64,000 nucleotides of DNA. Source: Nematostella vectensis. Its lineage: Eukaryota > Cnidaria > Anthozoa > Actiniaria > Edwardsiidae. The translations under genes were made by a program, and so were the position numbers. Under the pieces are notes generated by a model. The model was not told the origin of the DNA and did not search any database. It saw nothing but the letters and a program-made list of their open reading frames with translations. Below are positions 31,135 through 44,600 of the stretch, piece by piece. The stretch covers positions 1,614,001-1,678,000 of the forward strand of contig NC_064038.1 in NCBI RefSeq assembly GCF_932526225.1, given 5' to 3'. Each line of letters begins with the position of its first letter. Position 1 is the first letter of the stretch.

Positions 31135-32659
31135 CCTATGAGTGTGTACTGCTGAATCACATAGTAATGAACTAGTCATTTGTACCCCCTCCCTTATGGT
31201 CCTGCAGAAGTCAGGGGTTAATGTGGGGTTTTAGACCACTTTTTAACCAGAATATTTCAAGAGGGGTGGTGGTATTGACTGTTTTTGACTCTTAACTTGG
31301 AAACAGGCTTTTATTAAAGTTTAATCCCCCACCCTTCCCTGGGACCATGGGTGTGGGGGTATCAAATGACTAGTGAATAAGAACATCCTACTGTTCTCTT
31401 CAAGACATGATTTTTAATTCTCATGTCTTCCAGTCTTTAGCATTCATCTTGGCCCTCAGGTAGTTCCTGGTTCATAAAAGAGTGAAAACAATTATTTATT
31501 ATTTCTTTCAAAACAATCTTTTTATCAAGCCATTTATAATCTAACTAATTTTCCACAACTATTTGAAAAAAAATAAACACATGAGATGCAAGATGCAGAC
31601 AATAACAACAATACATATTGAAAATAGGCTTTTTTTATCCTCGGTAAGGAAAATTTCTCTTGTAAGTTGAAAAAGCTGCTGTATCTTCTAAGGATATGTA
31701 TCTTCTTAGGACTAAGAGCACAGGATATAAAGACAAGTACGGTCTTCTTTAGCAGTATTTGACAAATGCAACACGATATAGGTTAGCCTTAATGAAATAT
31801 CTCAACACATTCAATCTGCCCTGAAGAAGTCTTATTAAAGACGAATTCCAGTTTTTGTTGTATGGTATTTTATTCAACAAAATCAAGAATATAGATAAAA
31901 CGAAGAATGTCAAAACAAAACCTGTGCTCAAATAATTTGATTACTAAGTTCAGTACTCGCACTCTCAAAGCATACAAAAAGGACAACAAAAAGCCTAATA
32001 ACTTTTATATCCTCAATAGACAATACAAATCGTCGTCCGAAACTCACCTTGCATTGTTTTTTTTGGTCGCTTTCTTGTGGTTCTGTTCGCTTTTTAATGT
32101 GAACTGTTACTTGCTTAAATTTACTAGCTAAAACCAGATAAATCTTGGCGTGAATGAATGTTAGTAGATCTCCTCTAGTTGACTTTATCCTTAAGTCACA
32201 AAATTTGAGGCAAAATAAATAATCATCGCATAATCGACAAGAACTTTTTCCCTTGCTCCGTGCTTGTATTTAGTCGCCATTTCGGGGCCGAGTGGGGCCT
32301 GGGAGTCGCGCGGCTGACTGGCTGGTTGGCTGGCGAGTGACACCACAGGGTACCCGCGCGATGACCACAAAAACCAAGTCGCATACCTATACCATATTTC
32401 TATGCCTATGGGGCTACGCCTATGGGGCTTAGCTCCGCTATAATATTTTATTTTTCCTAATGTTACTTTTTGGAATTTACATTCGGAAAAAAAATATCGA
32501 TTGTAACCTTTTGGAGGTTACACTCGTAAAAAAAATTCCCGAATGTAACCCTGAAGCTTTTCCCGAATGTAACCTCCAGTCCGATGGTGACTTTGCTTGG
32601 GATAGTTTACGATACCAATAGTATTAAAAGTAATTTTCATTACAATTCCTTTCAGCAAT

Positions 32660-32730
32660 GCCACGTTAGTCTTTCGTTGCGGGCACTTGACTACTAACGC
32701 AGCTACCCGGGTTCGATTCCCGCTGATAGC
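32660..32730 (+). pseudogene. tRNA-like block in each satellite monomer (representative copy)
   Basis: The 71 nt can be laid on the tRNA cloverleaf. B box GGTTCGATTCC (32710-32720) is perfect, the T stem pairs at four of five positions, and a D-stem-like GTCT/GGGC can pair with wobbles. The anticodon-loop position reads CTACTAA. The acceptor and anticodon stems are badly mispaired, so a functional tRNA is unlikely. A T-run follows within a few bases, like a Pol III terminator. The next copy is at 33205-33275, then every ~546 bp. Copies alternate between AGCGACCCGGG and AGCTACCCGGG just before the B box. Confidence 0.5.
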
Positions 32731-35700
32731 CTATTTTTTTTTCTTTATTTTTTTTTTAAATATCGATACTTAATTATACTGTTCTTGGTGTGTCATGACA
32801 TAAAAAGAAGGTATAGGGACATTTTTATGTACTCTCAGCATCTTTGATGTGCTCATGCTTTGTTCAGGATCCTGTACATATTTTATGCACACAAGAACTA
32901 ACTAGATTCCTTGGATAACTTGATTAAGTAGATTCTAACATAGAGCATAGCGCTCGATAGATTGATATACCTTTTTTTCCGAGTATACTGTTTTATTTTT
33001 CCTAATGTTACTTTTTGGAATTTACATTCGGGAAAAAATTATCGATTGTAACCTTTTGGAGGTTACACTCGTAAAACAAATTCCCGAATGTAACCCTGAA
33101 GCTTTTCCCGAATGTAACCTCCAGTCCGATGGTGACTTTGCTTGGGATAGTTTACGATACCAATAGTATTAAAAGTAATTTTCATTACAATTCCCTTCAG
33201 CAATGCCACGTTAGTCTTTCGTTGCGGGCACTTGACTACTAACGCAGCGACCCGGGTTCGATTCCCGCTGATAGCCTATTTTTTTTCTTTATTTTTTTTT
33301 TAAATATCGATACTTAATTATACTGTTTTTGGTGTGTCATGACATAAAAAGAAGGTATAGGGACATTTTTATGTACTCTCAGCATCTTTGATGTGCTCAT
33401 GCTTTGTTCAGGATCCTGTACATATTTTATGCACACAAGAACTAACTAGATTCCTTGGATAACTTGATTAAGTAGATTCTAACATAGAGCATAGCGCTCG
33501 ATAGATTGATATACCTTTTTTTCCGAGTATACTGTTTTATTTTTCCTAATGTTACTTTTTGGAATTTACATTCGGAAAAAAAAATTATCGATTGTAACCT
33601 TTTGGAGGTTACACTCGTAAAACAAATTCCCGAATGTAACCCTGAAGCTTTTCCCGAATGTAACCTCCAGTCCGATGGTGACTTTGCTTGGGATAGTTTA
33701 CGATACCAATAGTATTAAAAGTAATTTTCATTACAATTCCCTTCAGCAATGCCACGTTAGTCTTTCGTTGCGGGCACTTGACTACTAACGCAGCGACCCG
33801 GGTTCGATTCCCGCTGATAGCCTATTTTTTTTTCTTTCTTTTTTTTTTAAATATCGATACTTAATTGTACTGTTCTTGGTGTGTCATGACATAAAAAGAA
33901 GGTATAGGGACATTTTTATGTACTCTCAGCATCTTTGATGTGCTCATGCTTTGTTCAGGATCCTGTACATATTTTATGCACACAAGAACTAACTAGATTC
34001 CTTGGATAACTTGATTAAGTAGATTCTAACATAGAGCATAGCGCTCGATAGATTGATATACCTTTTTTTCCGAGTATACTGTTTTATTTTTCCTAATGTT
34101 ACTTTTTGGAATTTACATTCGGAAAAAAAATTATCGATTGTAACCTTTTGGAGGTTACACCCGTAAAACAAATTCCCGAATGTAACCCTGAAGCTTTTCC
34201 CGAATGTAACCTCCAGTCCGATGGTGACTTTGCTTGGGATAGTTTACGATACCAATAGTATTAAAAGTAATTTTCATTACAATTCCCTTCAGCAATGCCA
34301 CGTTAGTCTTTCGTTGCGGGCACTTGACTACTAACGCAGCTACCCGGGTTCGATTCCCGCTGATAGCCTATTTTTTTTCTTTCTTTTTTTTTTTAATATC
34401 GATACTTAATTATGCTGTTCTTGGTGTGTCATGACATAAAAAGAAGGTATAGGGACATTTTTATGTACTCTCAGCATCTTTGATGTGCTCATGCTTTGTT
34501 CAGGATCCTGTACATATTTTATGCACACAAGAACTAACTAGATTCCTTGGATAACTTGATTAAGTAGATTCTAACATAGAGCATAGCGCTCGATAGATTG
34601 ATATACCTTTTTTCCGAGTATACTGTTTTATTTTTCCTAATGTTACTTTTTGGAATTTACATTCGGAAAAAAAAATTATCGATTGTAACCTTTTCGAGGT
34701 TAAACTCGTAAAACAAATTCCCGAATGTAACCCTGAAGCTTTTCCCGAATGTAACCTCCAGTCCGATGGTGACTTTGCTTGGGATAGTTTACGATACCAA
34801 TAGTATTAAAAGTAATTTTCATTACAATTCCCTTCAGAAATGCCACGTTAGTCTTTCTTTGCGGGCACTTGACTACTAACGCAGCGACCCGGGTTCGATT
34901 CCCGCTGATAGCCTATTTTTTGTTCTTTATTTTTTTTTTTTAAATATCGATACTTCATTATACTGTTCTTGGTGTGTCATGACATAAAAAGAAGGTATAG
35001 GGACATTTTTATGTACTCTCAGCATCTTTGATGTGCTCATGCTTTGTTCAGGATCCTGTACATATTTTATGCACACAAGAACTAACTAGATTCCTTGGAT
35101 AACTTGATTAAGTAGATTCTAACATAGAGCATAGCGCTCGATAGATTGATATACCTTTTTTTTCCGAGTATACTGTTTTATTTTTCCTAATGTTACTTTT
35201 TGGAATTTACATTCGGAAAAAAAATTATCGATTGTAACCTTTTGGAGGTTACACTCGTAAAACAAATTCCCGAATGTAACCCTGAAGCTTTTCCCGAATG
35301 TAACCTCCAGTCCGATGGTGACTTTGCTTGGGATAGTTTACGATACCAATAGTATTAAAAGTAATTTTCATTACAATTCCCTTCAGCAATGCCACGTTAG
35401 TCTTTCGTTGCGGGCACTTGACTACTAACGCAGCTACCCGGGTTCGATTCCCGCTGATAGCCTATTTTTTTTTCTTTATTTTTTTTTTTTAAATCGATAC
35501 TTAATTATACTGTTCTTGGTGTGTCATGACATAAAAAGAAGGTATAGGGACATTTTTATGTACTCTCAGCATCTTTGATGTGCTCATGCTTTGTTCAGGA
35601 TCCTGCACATATTTTATGCACACAAGAACTAACTAGATTCCTTGGATAACTTGATTAAGTAGATTCTAACATAGAGCATAGCGCTCGATAGATTGATATA

Positions 35701-37296
35701 CCTTTTTTTCCGAGTATACTGTTTTATTTTTCCTAATGTTACTTTTTGGAATTTACATTCGGAAAAAAATTATCGATTGTAACCTTTTGGAGGTTACACT
35801 CGTAAAACAAATTCCCGAATGTAACCCTGAAGCTTTTCCCGAATGTAACCTCCAGTCCGATGGTGACTTTGCTTGGGATAGTTTACGATACCAATAGTAT
35901 TAAAAGTAATTTTCATTACAATTCCCTTCAGCAATGCCACGTTAGTCTTTCGTTGCGGGCACTTGACTACTAACGCAGCGACCCGGGTTCGATTCCCGCT
36001 GATAGCATATTTTTTTTCTTTATTTTTTTTTTTAAATATCGATACTTAATTATACTGTTCTTGGTGTGTCATGACATAAAAAGAAGGTATAGGGACATTT
36101 TTATGTACTCTCAGCATCTTTGATGTGCTCATGCTTTGTTCAGGATCCTGTACATATTTTATGCACACAAGAACTAACTAGATTCCTTGGATAACTTGAT
36201 TAAGTAGATTCTAACATAGAGCATAGCGCTCGATAGATTGATATACCTTTTTTTCCGAGTATACTGTTTTATTTTTCCTAATGTTACTTTTTGGAATTTA
36301 CATTCGGAAAAATAAATTATCGATTGTAACCTTTTGGAGGTTACACTCGTAAAACAAATTCCCGAATGTAACCCTGAAGCTTTTCCCGAATGTAATCTCC
36401 AGTCCGATGGTGACTTTGCTTGGGATAGTTTACGATACCAATAGTATTAAAAGTAATTTTCATTACAATTCCCTTCAGCAATGCCACGTTAGTCTTTCGT
36501 TGCGGGCACTTGACTACTAACGCAGCGACCCGGGTTCGATTCCCGCTGATAGCCTTTTTTTTTTCTTTCTTTTTTTTTTTAAATATCGATACTTAATTAT
36601 ACTGTTCTTGGTGTGTCATGACATAAAAAGAAGGTATAGGGACATTTTTATGTACTCTCAGCATCTTTGATGTGCTCATGCTTTGTTCAGGATCCTGTAC
36701 ATATTTTATGCACACAAGAACTAACTAGATTCCTTGGATAACTTGATTAAGTAGATTCTAACATAGAGCATAGCGCTCGATAGATTGATATACCTTTTTT
36801 TCCGAGTATACTGTTTTATTTTTCCTAATGTTACTTTTTGGAATTTACATTCGGAAAAAAAAATTATCGATTGTAACCTTTTGGAGGTTACACTCGTAAA
36901 ACAAATTCCCGAATGTAACCCTGAAGCTTTTCCCGAATGTAACCTCCAGTCCGATGGTGACTTTGCTTGGGATAGTTTACGATACCAATAGTATTAAAAG
37001 TAATTTTCATTACAATTCCCTTCAGCAATGCCACGTTAGTCTTTCGTTGCGGGCACTTGACTACTAACGCAGCGACCCGGGTTCGATTCCCGCTGATAGC
37101 CTATTTTTATTTCTTTATTTTTTTTTTAAAATATCGATACTTAATTATACTGTTCTTGGTGTGTCATGACATAAAAAGAAGGTATAGGGACATTTTTATG
37201 TACTCTCAGCATCTTTGATGTGCTCATGCTTTGTTCAGGATCCTGTACATATTTTATGCACACAAGAACTAACTAGATTCCTTGGATAACTTGATT

Positions 37297-37473
37297 TATC
37301 CTAGGGTTCACTCAGAGCGATTCAAAAATACTTTTGTCAATAGGCTTGTCTTTAAATATAGTGACATATAATTGATGTAGCGCATTTACTTATAATCGGT
37401 TTCTCCTACATTTTGTAAACTTAGACATGTTGATTTATCTAAGGCAATAAAGATTATTATTATTATTATTATT
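37297..37473 (+). mobile_element. Short retroposon 3'-end fragment inserted in a satellite monomer
   Basis: A 177-bp stretch replaces 11 bp of the monomer (AAGTAGATTCT). It ends GGCAATAAAG followed by (ATT)n, the style of tail seen on non-LTR retroposons with short tandem tails. No coding sequence is left. The family was not identified. Confidence 0.5.
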
Positions 37474-38045
37474 AACATAGAGCATAGCGCTCGATAGATT
37501 GATATACCTTTTTTTCCGAGTATACTGTTTTATTTTTCCTAATGTTACTTTTTGGAATTTACATTCGGAAAAAAAATTATCGATTGTAACCTTTTGGAGG
37601 TTACACCAGTAAAACAAATTCCCGAATGTAACCCTGAAGCTTTTCCCGAATGTAACCTCCAGTCCGATGGTGACTTTGGTTGGGATAGTTTACGATACCA
37701 ATAGTATTAAAAGTAATTTTCATTTCAATTCCCTTCAGCAATGCCACGTTAGTCTTTCGTTGCGGGCACTTGACTACTAACGCAGCGACCCGGGTTCGAT
37801 TCCCGCTGATAGCCTATTTTTTTTTCTTTCTTTTTTTTTTAAATATCGATACTTAATTATACTGTTCTTGGTGTGTCATGACATAAAAAGAAGGTATAGG
37901 GACATTTTTATGTACTCTCAGCATCTTTGATGTGCTCATGCTTTGTTCAGGATCCTGTACATATTTTATGCACACAAGAACTAACTAGATTCCTTGGATA
38001 ACTTGATTAAGTAGATTCTAACATAGAGCATAGCGCTCGATAGAT

Positions 38046-41000
38046 TGATATACCTTTTTTTTCCGAGTATACTGTTTTATTTTTCCTAATGTTACTTTTT
38101 GGAATTTACATTCGGAAAAAAAATTATCGATTGTAACCTTTTGGAGGTTACACTCGTAAAACAAATTCCCGAATGTAACCCTGAAGCTTTTCCCGAATGT
38201 AACCTCCAGTCCGATGGTGACTTTGCTTGGGATAGTTTACGATACCAATAGTATTAAAAGTAATTTTCATTACAATTCCCTTCAGCAATGCCACGTTAGT
38301 CTTTCGTTGCAGGCACTTGACTACTAACGCAGCTACCCGGGTTCGATTCCCGCTGATAGCCTATTTTTTTTTCTTTATTTTTTTTTTTTAAATCGATACT
38401 TAATTATACTGTTCTTGGTGTGTCATGACATAAAAAGAAGGTATAGGGACATTTTTATGTACTCTCAGCATCTTTGATGTGCTCATGCTTTGTTCAGGAT
38501 CCTGAACATATTTTATGCACACAAGAACTAACTAGATTCCTTGGATAACTTGATTAAGTAGATTCTAACATAGAGCATAGCGCTCGATAGATTGATATAC
38601 CTTTTTTTCCGAGTATACTGTTTTATTTTTCCTAATGTTACTTTTTGGAATTTACATTCGGAAAAAAATTATCGATTGTAACCTTTTGGAGGTTACACTC
38701 GTAAAACAAATTCCCGAATGTAACCCTGAAGCTTTTCCCGAATGTAACCTCCAGTCCGATGGTGACTTTGCTTGGGATAGTTTACGATACCAATAGTATT
38801 AAAAGTAATTTTCATTACAATTCCCTTCAGCAATGCCACGTTAGTCTTTCGTTGCGGGCACTTGACTACTAACGCAGCTACCCGGGTTCGATTCCCGCTG
38901 ATAGCCTATTTTTTTTTCTTTATTTTTTTTTAAATATCGATACTTAATTATACTGTTCTTGGTGTGTCATGACATAAAAAGAAGGTATAGGGACATTTTT
39001 ATGTACTCTCAGCATCTTTGATGTGCTCATGCTTTGTTCAGGATCCTGTACATATTTTATGCACACAAGAACTAACTAGATTCCTTGGATAACTTGATTA
39101 AGTAGATTCTAACATAGAGCATAGCGCTCGATAGATTGATATACCTTTTTTCCGAGTATACTGTTTTATTTTTCCTAATGTTACTTTTTGGAATTTACAT
39201 TCGGAAAAAAAAATTATCGATTGTAACCTTTTCGAGGTTAAACTCGTAAAACAAATTCCCGAATGTAACCCTGAAGCTTTTCCCGAATGTAACCTCCAGT
39301 CCGATGGTGACTTTGCTTGGGATAGTTTACGATACCAATAGTATTAAAAGTAATTTTCATTACAATTCCCTTCAGCAATGCCACGTTAGTCTTTCTTTGC
39401 GGGCACTTGACTACTAACGCAGCGACCCGGGTTCGATTCCCGCTGATAGCCTATTTTTTGTTCTTTATTTTTTTTTTTTTAAATATCGATACTTAATTAT
39501 ACTGTTCTTGGTGTGTCATGACATAAAAAGAAGGTATAGGGACATTTTTATGTACTCTCAGCATCTTTGATGTGCTCATGCTTTGTTAAGGATCCTGTAC
39601 ATATTTTATGCACACAAGAACTAACTAGATTCCTTGGATAACTTGATTAAGTAGATTCTAACATAGAGCATAGCGCTCGATAGATTGATATACCTTTTTT
39701 TTCCGAGTATACTGTTTTATTTTTCCTAATGTTACTTTTTGGAATTTACATTCGGAAAAAAAATTATCGATTGTAACCTTTTGGAGGTTACACTCGTAAA
39801 ACAAATTCCCGAATGTAACCCTGAAGCTTTTCCCGAATGTAACCTCCAGTCCGATGGTGACTTTGCTTGGGATAGTTTACGATACCAATAGTATTAAAAG
39901 TAATTTTCATTACAATTCCCTTCAGCAATGCCACGTTAGTCTTTCGTTGCGGGCACTTGACTACTAACGCAGCTACCCGGGTTCGATTCCCGCTGATAGC
40001 CTATTTTTTTTTCTTTATTTTTTTTTTTAAATCGATACTTAATTATACTGTTCTTGGTGTGTCATGACATAAAAAGAAGGTATAGGGACATTTTTATGTA
40101 CTCTCAGCATCTTTGATGTGCTCATGCTTTGTTCAGGATCCTGCACATATTTTATGCACACAAGAACTAACTAGATTCCTTGGATAACTTGATTAAGTAG
40201 ATTCTAACATAGAGCATAGCGCTCGATAGATTGATATACCTTTTTTTCCGAGTATACTGTTTTATTTTTCCTAATGTTACTTTTTGGAATTTACATTCGG
40301 AAAAAAATTATCGATTGTAACCTTTTGGAGGTTACACTCGTAAAACAAATTCCCGAATGTAACCCTGAAGCTTTTCCCGAATGTAACCTCCAGTCCGATG
40401 GTGACTTTGCTTGGGATAGTTTACGATACCAATAGTATTAAAAGTAATTTTCATTACAATTCCCTTCAGCAATGCCACGTTAGTCTTTCGTTGCGGGCAC
40501 TTGACTACTAACGCAGCTACCCGGGTTCGATTCCCGCTGATAGCCTATTTTTTTTTCTTTATTTTTTTTTAAATATCGATACTTAATTATACTGTTCTTG
40601 GTGTGTCATGACATAAAAAGAAGGTATAGGGACATTTTTATGTACTCTCAGCATCTTTGATGTGCTCATGCTTTGTTCAGGATCCTGTACATATTTTATG
40701 CACACAAGAACTAACTAGATTCCTTGGATAACTTGATTAAGTAGATTCTAACATAGAGCATAGCGCTCGATAGATTGATATACCTTTTTTCCGAGTATAC
40801 TGTTTTATTTTTCCTAATGTTACTTTTTGGAATTTACATTCGGAAAAAAAAATTATCGATTGTAACCTTTTCGAGGTTAAACTCGTAAAACAAATTCCCG
40901 AATGTAACCCTGAAGCTTTTCCCGAATGTAACCTCCAGTCCGATGGTGACTTTGCTTGGGATAGTTTACGATACCAATAGTATTAAAAGTAATTTTCATT

Positions 41001-41323
41001 ACAATTCCCTTCAGCAATGCCACGTTAGTCTTTCTTTGCGGGCACTTGACTACTAACGCAGCGACCCGGGTTCGATTCCCGCTGATAGCCTATTTTTTGT
41101 TCTTTATTTTTTTTTTTTTAAATATCGATACTTAATTATACTGTTCTTGGTGTGTCATGACATAAAAAGAAGGTATAGGGACATTTTTATGTACTCTCAG
41201 CATCTTTGATGTGCTCATGCTTTGTTAAGGATCCTGTACATATTTTATGCACACAAGAACTAACTAGATTCCTTGGATAACTTGATTAAGTAGATTCTAA
41301 CATAGAGCATAGCGCTCGATAGA
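38046..41323. repeat. Three-monomer higher-order repeat, two tandem copies
   Basis: Variants recur at 1639 bp: TTCGAGGTTAAACTCG at 39231 and 40870, CTTTCTTTGCGGG following each, and GTTAAGGATCC after that. A related triplet is seen at about 34.1-35.7 kb. Confidence 0.65.
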
Positions 41324-41639
41324 TTGATATACCTTTTTTTCCGAGTATACTGTTTTATTTTTCCTAATGTTACTTTTTGGAATTTACATTCGGAAAAAAA
41401 AATTATCGATTGTAACCTTTTGGAGGTTACACTCGTAAAACAAATTCCCGAATGTAACCCTGAAGCTTTTCCCGAATGTAACCTCCAGTCCGATGGTGAC
41501 TTTGCTTGGGATAGTTTACGATACCAATAGTATTAAAAGTAATTTTCATTTCAATTCCCTTCAGCAATGCCACGTTAGTCTTTCGTTGCGGGCACTTGAC
41601 TACTAACGCAGCTACCCGGGTTCGATTCCCGCTGATAGC

Positions 41640-44600
41640 CTATTTTTATTTCTTTCTTTTTTTTTTAAATATCGATACTTAATTATACTGTTCTTGGTGT
41701 GTCATGACATAAAAAGAAGGTATAGGGACATTTTTATGTACTCTCAGCATCTTTGATGTGCTCATGCTTTGTTCAGGATCCTGTGTATATTTTATGCACA
41801 CAAGAACTAACTAGATTCCTTGGATAACTTGATTAAGTAGATTCTAACATAGAGCATAGCGCTCGATAGATTGATATACCTTTTTTTCCGAGTATACTGT
41901 TTTATTTTTCCTAATGTTACTTTTTGCAATTTACATTCGGAAAAAAAATTATCGATTGTAACCTTTTGGAGGTTACACCCGTAAAACAAATTCCCGAATG
42001 TAACCCTGAAGCTTTTCCCGAATGTAACCTCCAGTCCGATGGTGACTTTGGTTGGGATAGTTTACGATACCAATAGTATTAAAAGTAATTTTCATTACAA
42101 TTCCCTTCAGCAATGCCACGTTAGTCTTTCGTTGCGGGCACTTGACTACTAACGCAGCGACCCGGGTTCGATTCCCGCTGATAGCCTATTTTTTTTTCTT
42201 TCTTTTTTTTTTAAATATCGATACTTAATTATACTGTTCTTGGTGTGTCATGACATAAAAAAAGAAGGTATAGGGACATTTTTATGTACTCTCAGCATCT
42301 TTGATGTGCTCATGCTTTGTTCAGGATCCTGTACATATTTTATGCACACAAGAACTAACTAGATTCCTTGGATAACTTGATTAAGTAGATTCTAACATAG
42401 AGCATAGCGCTCGATAGATTGATATACCTTTTTTTCCGAGTATACTGTTTTATTTTTCCTAATGTTACTTTTTGGAATTTACATTCGGAAAAAAAATTAT
42501 CGATTGTAACCGTTTGGAGGTTACACTCGTAAAACAAATTCCCGAATGTAACCCTGAAGCTTTTCCCGAATGTAACCTCCAGTCCGATGGTGACTTTGCT
42601 TGGGATAGTTTACGATACCAATAGTATTAAAAGTAATTTTCATTACAATTCCCTTCAGCAATGCCACGTTAGTCTTTCGTTGCGGGCACTTGACTACTAA
42701 CGCAGCTACCCGGGTTCGATCCCCGCTGATAGCCTATTTTTTTTTCTTTATTTTTTTTTTAAATATCGATACTTAATTATACTGTTCTTGGTGTGTCATG
42801 ACATAAAAAGAAGGTATAGGGACATTTTTATGTACTCTCAGCATCTTTGATGTGCTCATGCTTTGTTCAGGATCCTGTACATATTTTATGCACACAAGAA
42901 CTAACTAGATTCCTTGGATAACTTGATTAAGTAGATTCTAACATAGAGCATAGCGCTCGATAGATTGATATACCTTTTTTTCCGAGTATACTGTTTTATT
43001 TTTCCTAATGTTACTTTTTGGAATTTACATTGGGAAAAAAAAATTATCGATTGTAACCTTTTGGAGGTTACACTCGTAAAACAAATTCCCGAATGTAACC
43101 CTGAAGCTTTTCCCGAATGTAACCTCCTGTCCGATGGTGACTTTGCTTGGGATAGTTTACGATACCAATAGTATTAAAAGTAATTTTCATTACAATTCCC
43201 TTCAGCAATGCCACGTTAGTCTTTCGTTGCGGGCACTTGACTACTAACGCAGCGACCCGGGTTCGATTCCCGCTGATAGCCTATTTTTTTTTCTTTCTTT
43301 TTTTTTAAATATCGATACTTAATTATACTGTTCTTGGTGTGTCATGACATAAAAAGAAGGTATAGGGACATTTTTATGTACTCTCAGCATCTTTGATGTG
43401 CTCATGGTTTGTTCAGGATCCTGTACATATTTTATGCACACAAGAACTAACTAGATTCCTTGGATAACTTGATTAAGTAGATTCTAACATAGAGCATAGC
43501 GCTCGATAGATTGATATACCTTTTTTTCCGAGTATACTGTTTTATTTTTCCTAATGTTACTTTTTGGAATTTACATTCGGAAAAAAATTATCGATTGTAA
43601 CCTTTTGGATGTTACACTCGTAAAACAAATTCCCGAATGTAACCCTGAAGCTTTTCCCGAATGTAACCTCCAGTCCGATGGTGACTTTGCTTGGGATAGT
43701 TTACGATACCAATAGTATTAAAAGTAATTTTCATTTCAATTCCCTTCAGCAATGCCACGTTAGTCTTTCGTTGCGGGCACTTCACTACTAACGCAGCGAC
43801 CCGGGTTCGATTCCCGCTGATAGCCTATTTTTTTTTTCTTTCTTTTTTTTTTTAAATATCGATACTTAATTATACTGTTCTTGGTGTGTCATGACATAAA
43901 AAGAAGGTATAGGGACATTTTTATGTACTCTCAGCATCTTTGATGTGCTCATGCTTTGTTCAGGATCCTGTACATATTTTATGCACACAAGAACTAACTA
44001 GATTCCTTGGATAACTTGATTAAGTAGATTGTAACATAGAGCATAGCGCTCGATAGATTGATATACCTTTTTTTCCGAGTATACTGTTTTATTTTTCCTA
44101 ATTTTACTTTTTGGAATTTACATTCGGAAAAAAAATTATCGATTGTAACCGTTTGGAGGTTACACTCGTAAAACAAATTCCCGAATGTAACCCTGAAGCT
44201 TTTCCCGAATGTAACCTCCAGTCCGATGGTGACTTTGCTTGGGATAGTTTACGATACCAATAGTATTAAAAGTAATTTTCATTACAATTCCCTTCAGCAA
44301 TGCCACGTTAGTCTTTCTTTGCGGGCACTTGACTACTAACGCAGCTACCCGGGTTCGATTCCCGCTGATAGCCTATTTTTTTTTCTTTATTTTTTTTTTA
44401 AATATCGATACTTAATTATACTGTTCTTGGTGTGTCATGACATAAAAAGAAGGTATAGAGACATTTTTATGTACTCTCAGCATCTTTGATGTGCTCATGC
44501 TTTGTTCAGGATCCTGTACATATTTTATGCACACAAGAACTAACTAGATTCCTTGGATAACTTGATTAAGTAGATTCTAACATAGAGCATAGCGCTCGAT

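Larger units (their letters stand above)
28233..32445. other. Intergenic region between the precursor gene and the satellite
   Basis: AT-rich DNA with a diverged segment duplication, TTAA-flanked elements, and near 31820 a tract resembling retroposon 3' flanks. A GC-richer patch at 32265-32390 borders the satellite; it could be a promoter region, and on the minus strand it opens MATKYKHGAREKVLVDYA, but no further exon was found. Short frames at 29651-30381 are inside a transposon and are not called. Confidence 0.45.

Noticed and set aside
31749-31931. 60-codon minus-strand hydrophobic frame
   Set aside because: AT-rich sequence, no exon context; may be part of an old retroposon flank but not supportable as a gene.
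32220-32283. Minus-strand start MATKYKHGAREKVLVDYA as the first exon of a chromodomain-like gene
   Set aside because: Only one short block with no clear donor and no downstream exon found; could be chance.
32660-32730. Functional tRNA gene
   Set aside because: B box and length fit, but acceptor and anticodon stems are mostly mispaired, so it is called only tRNA-like.
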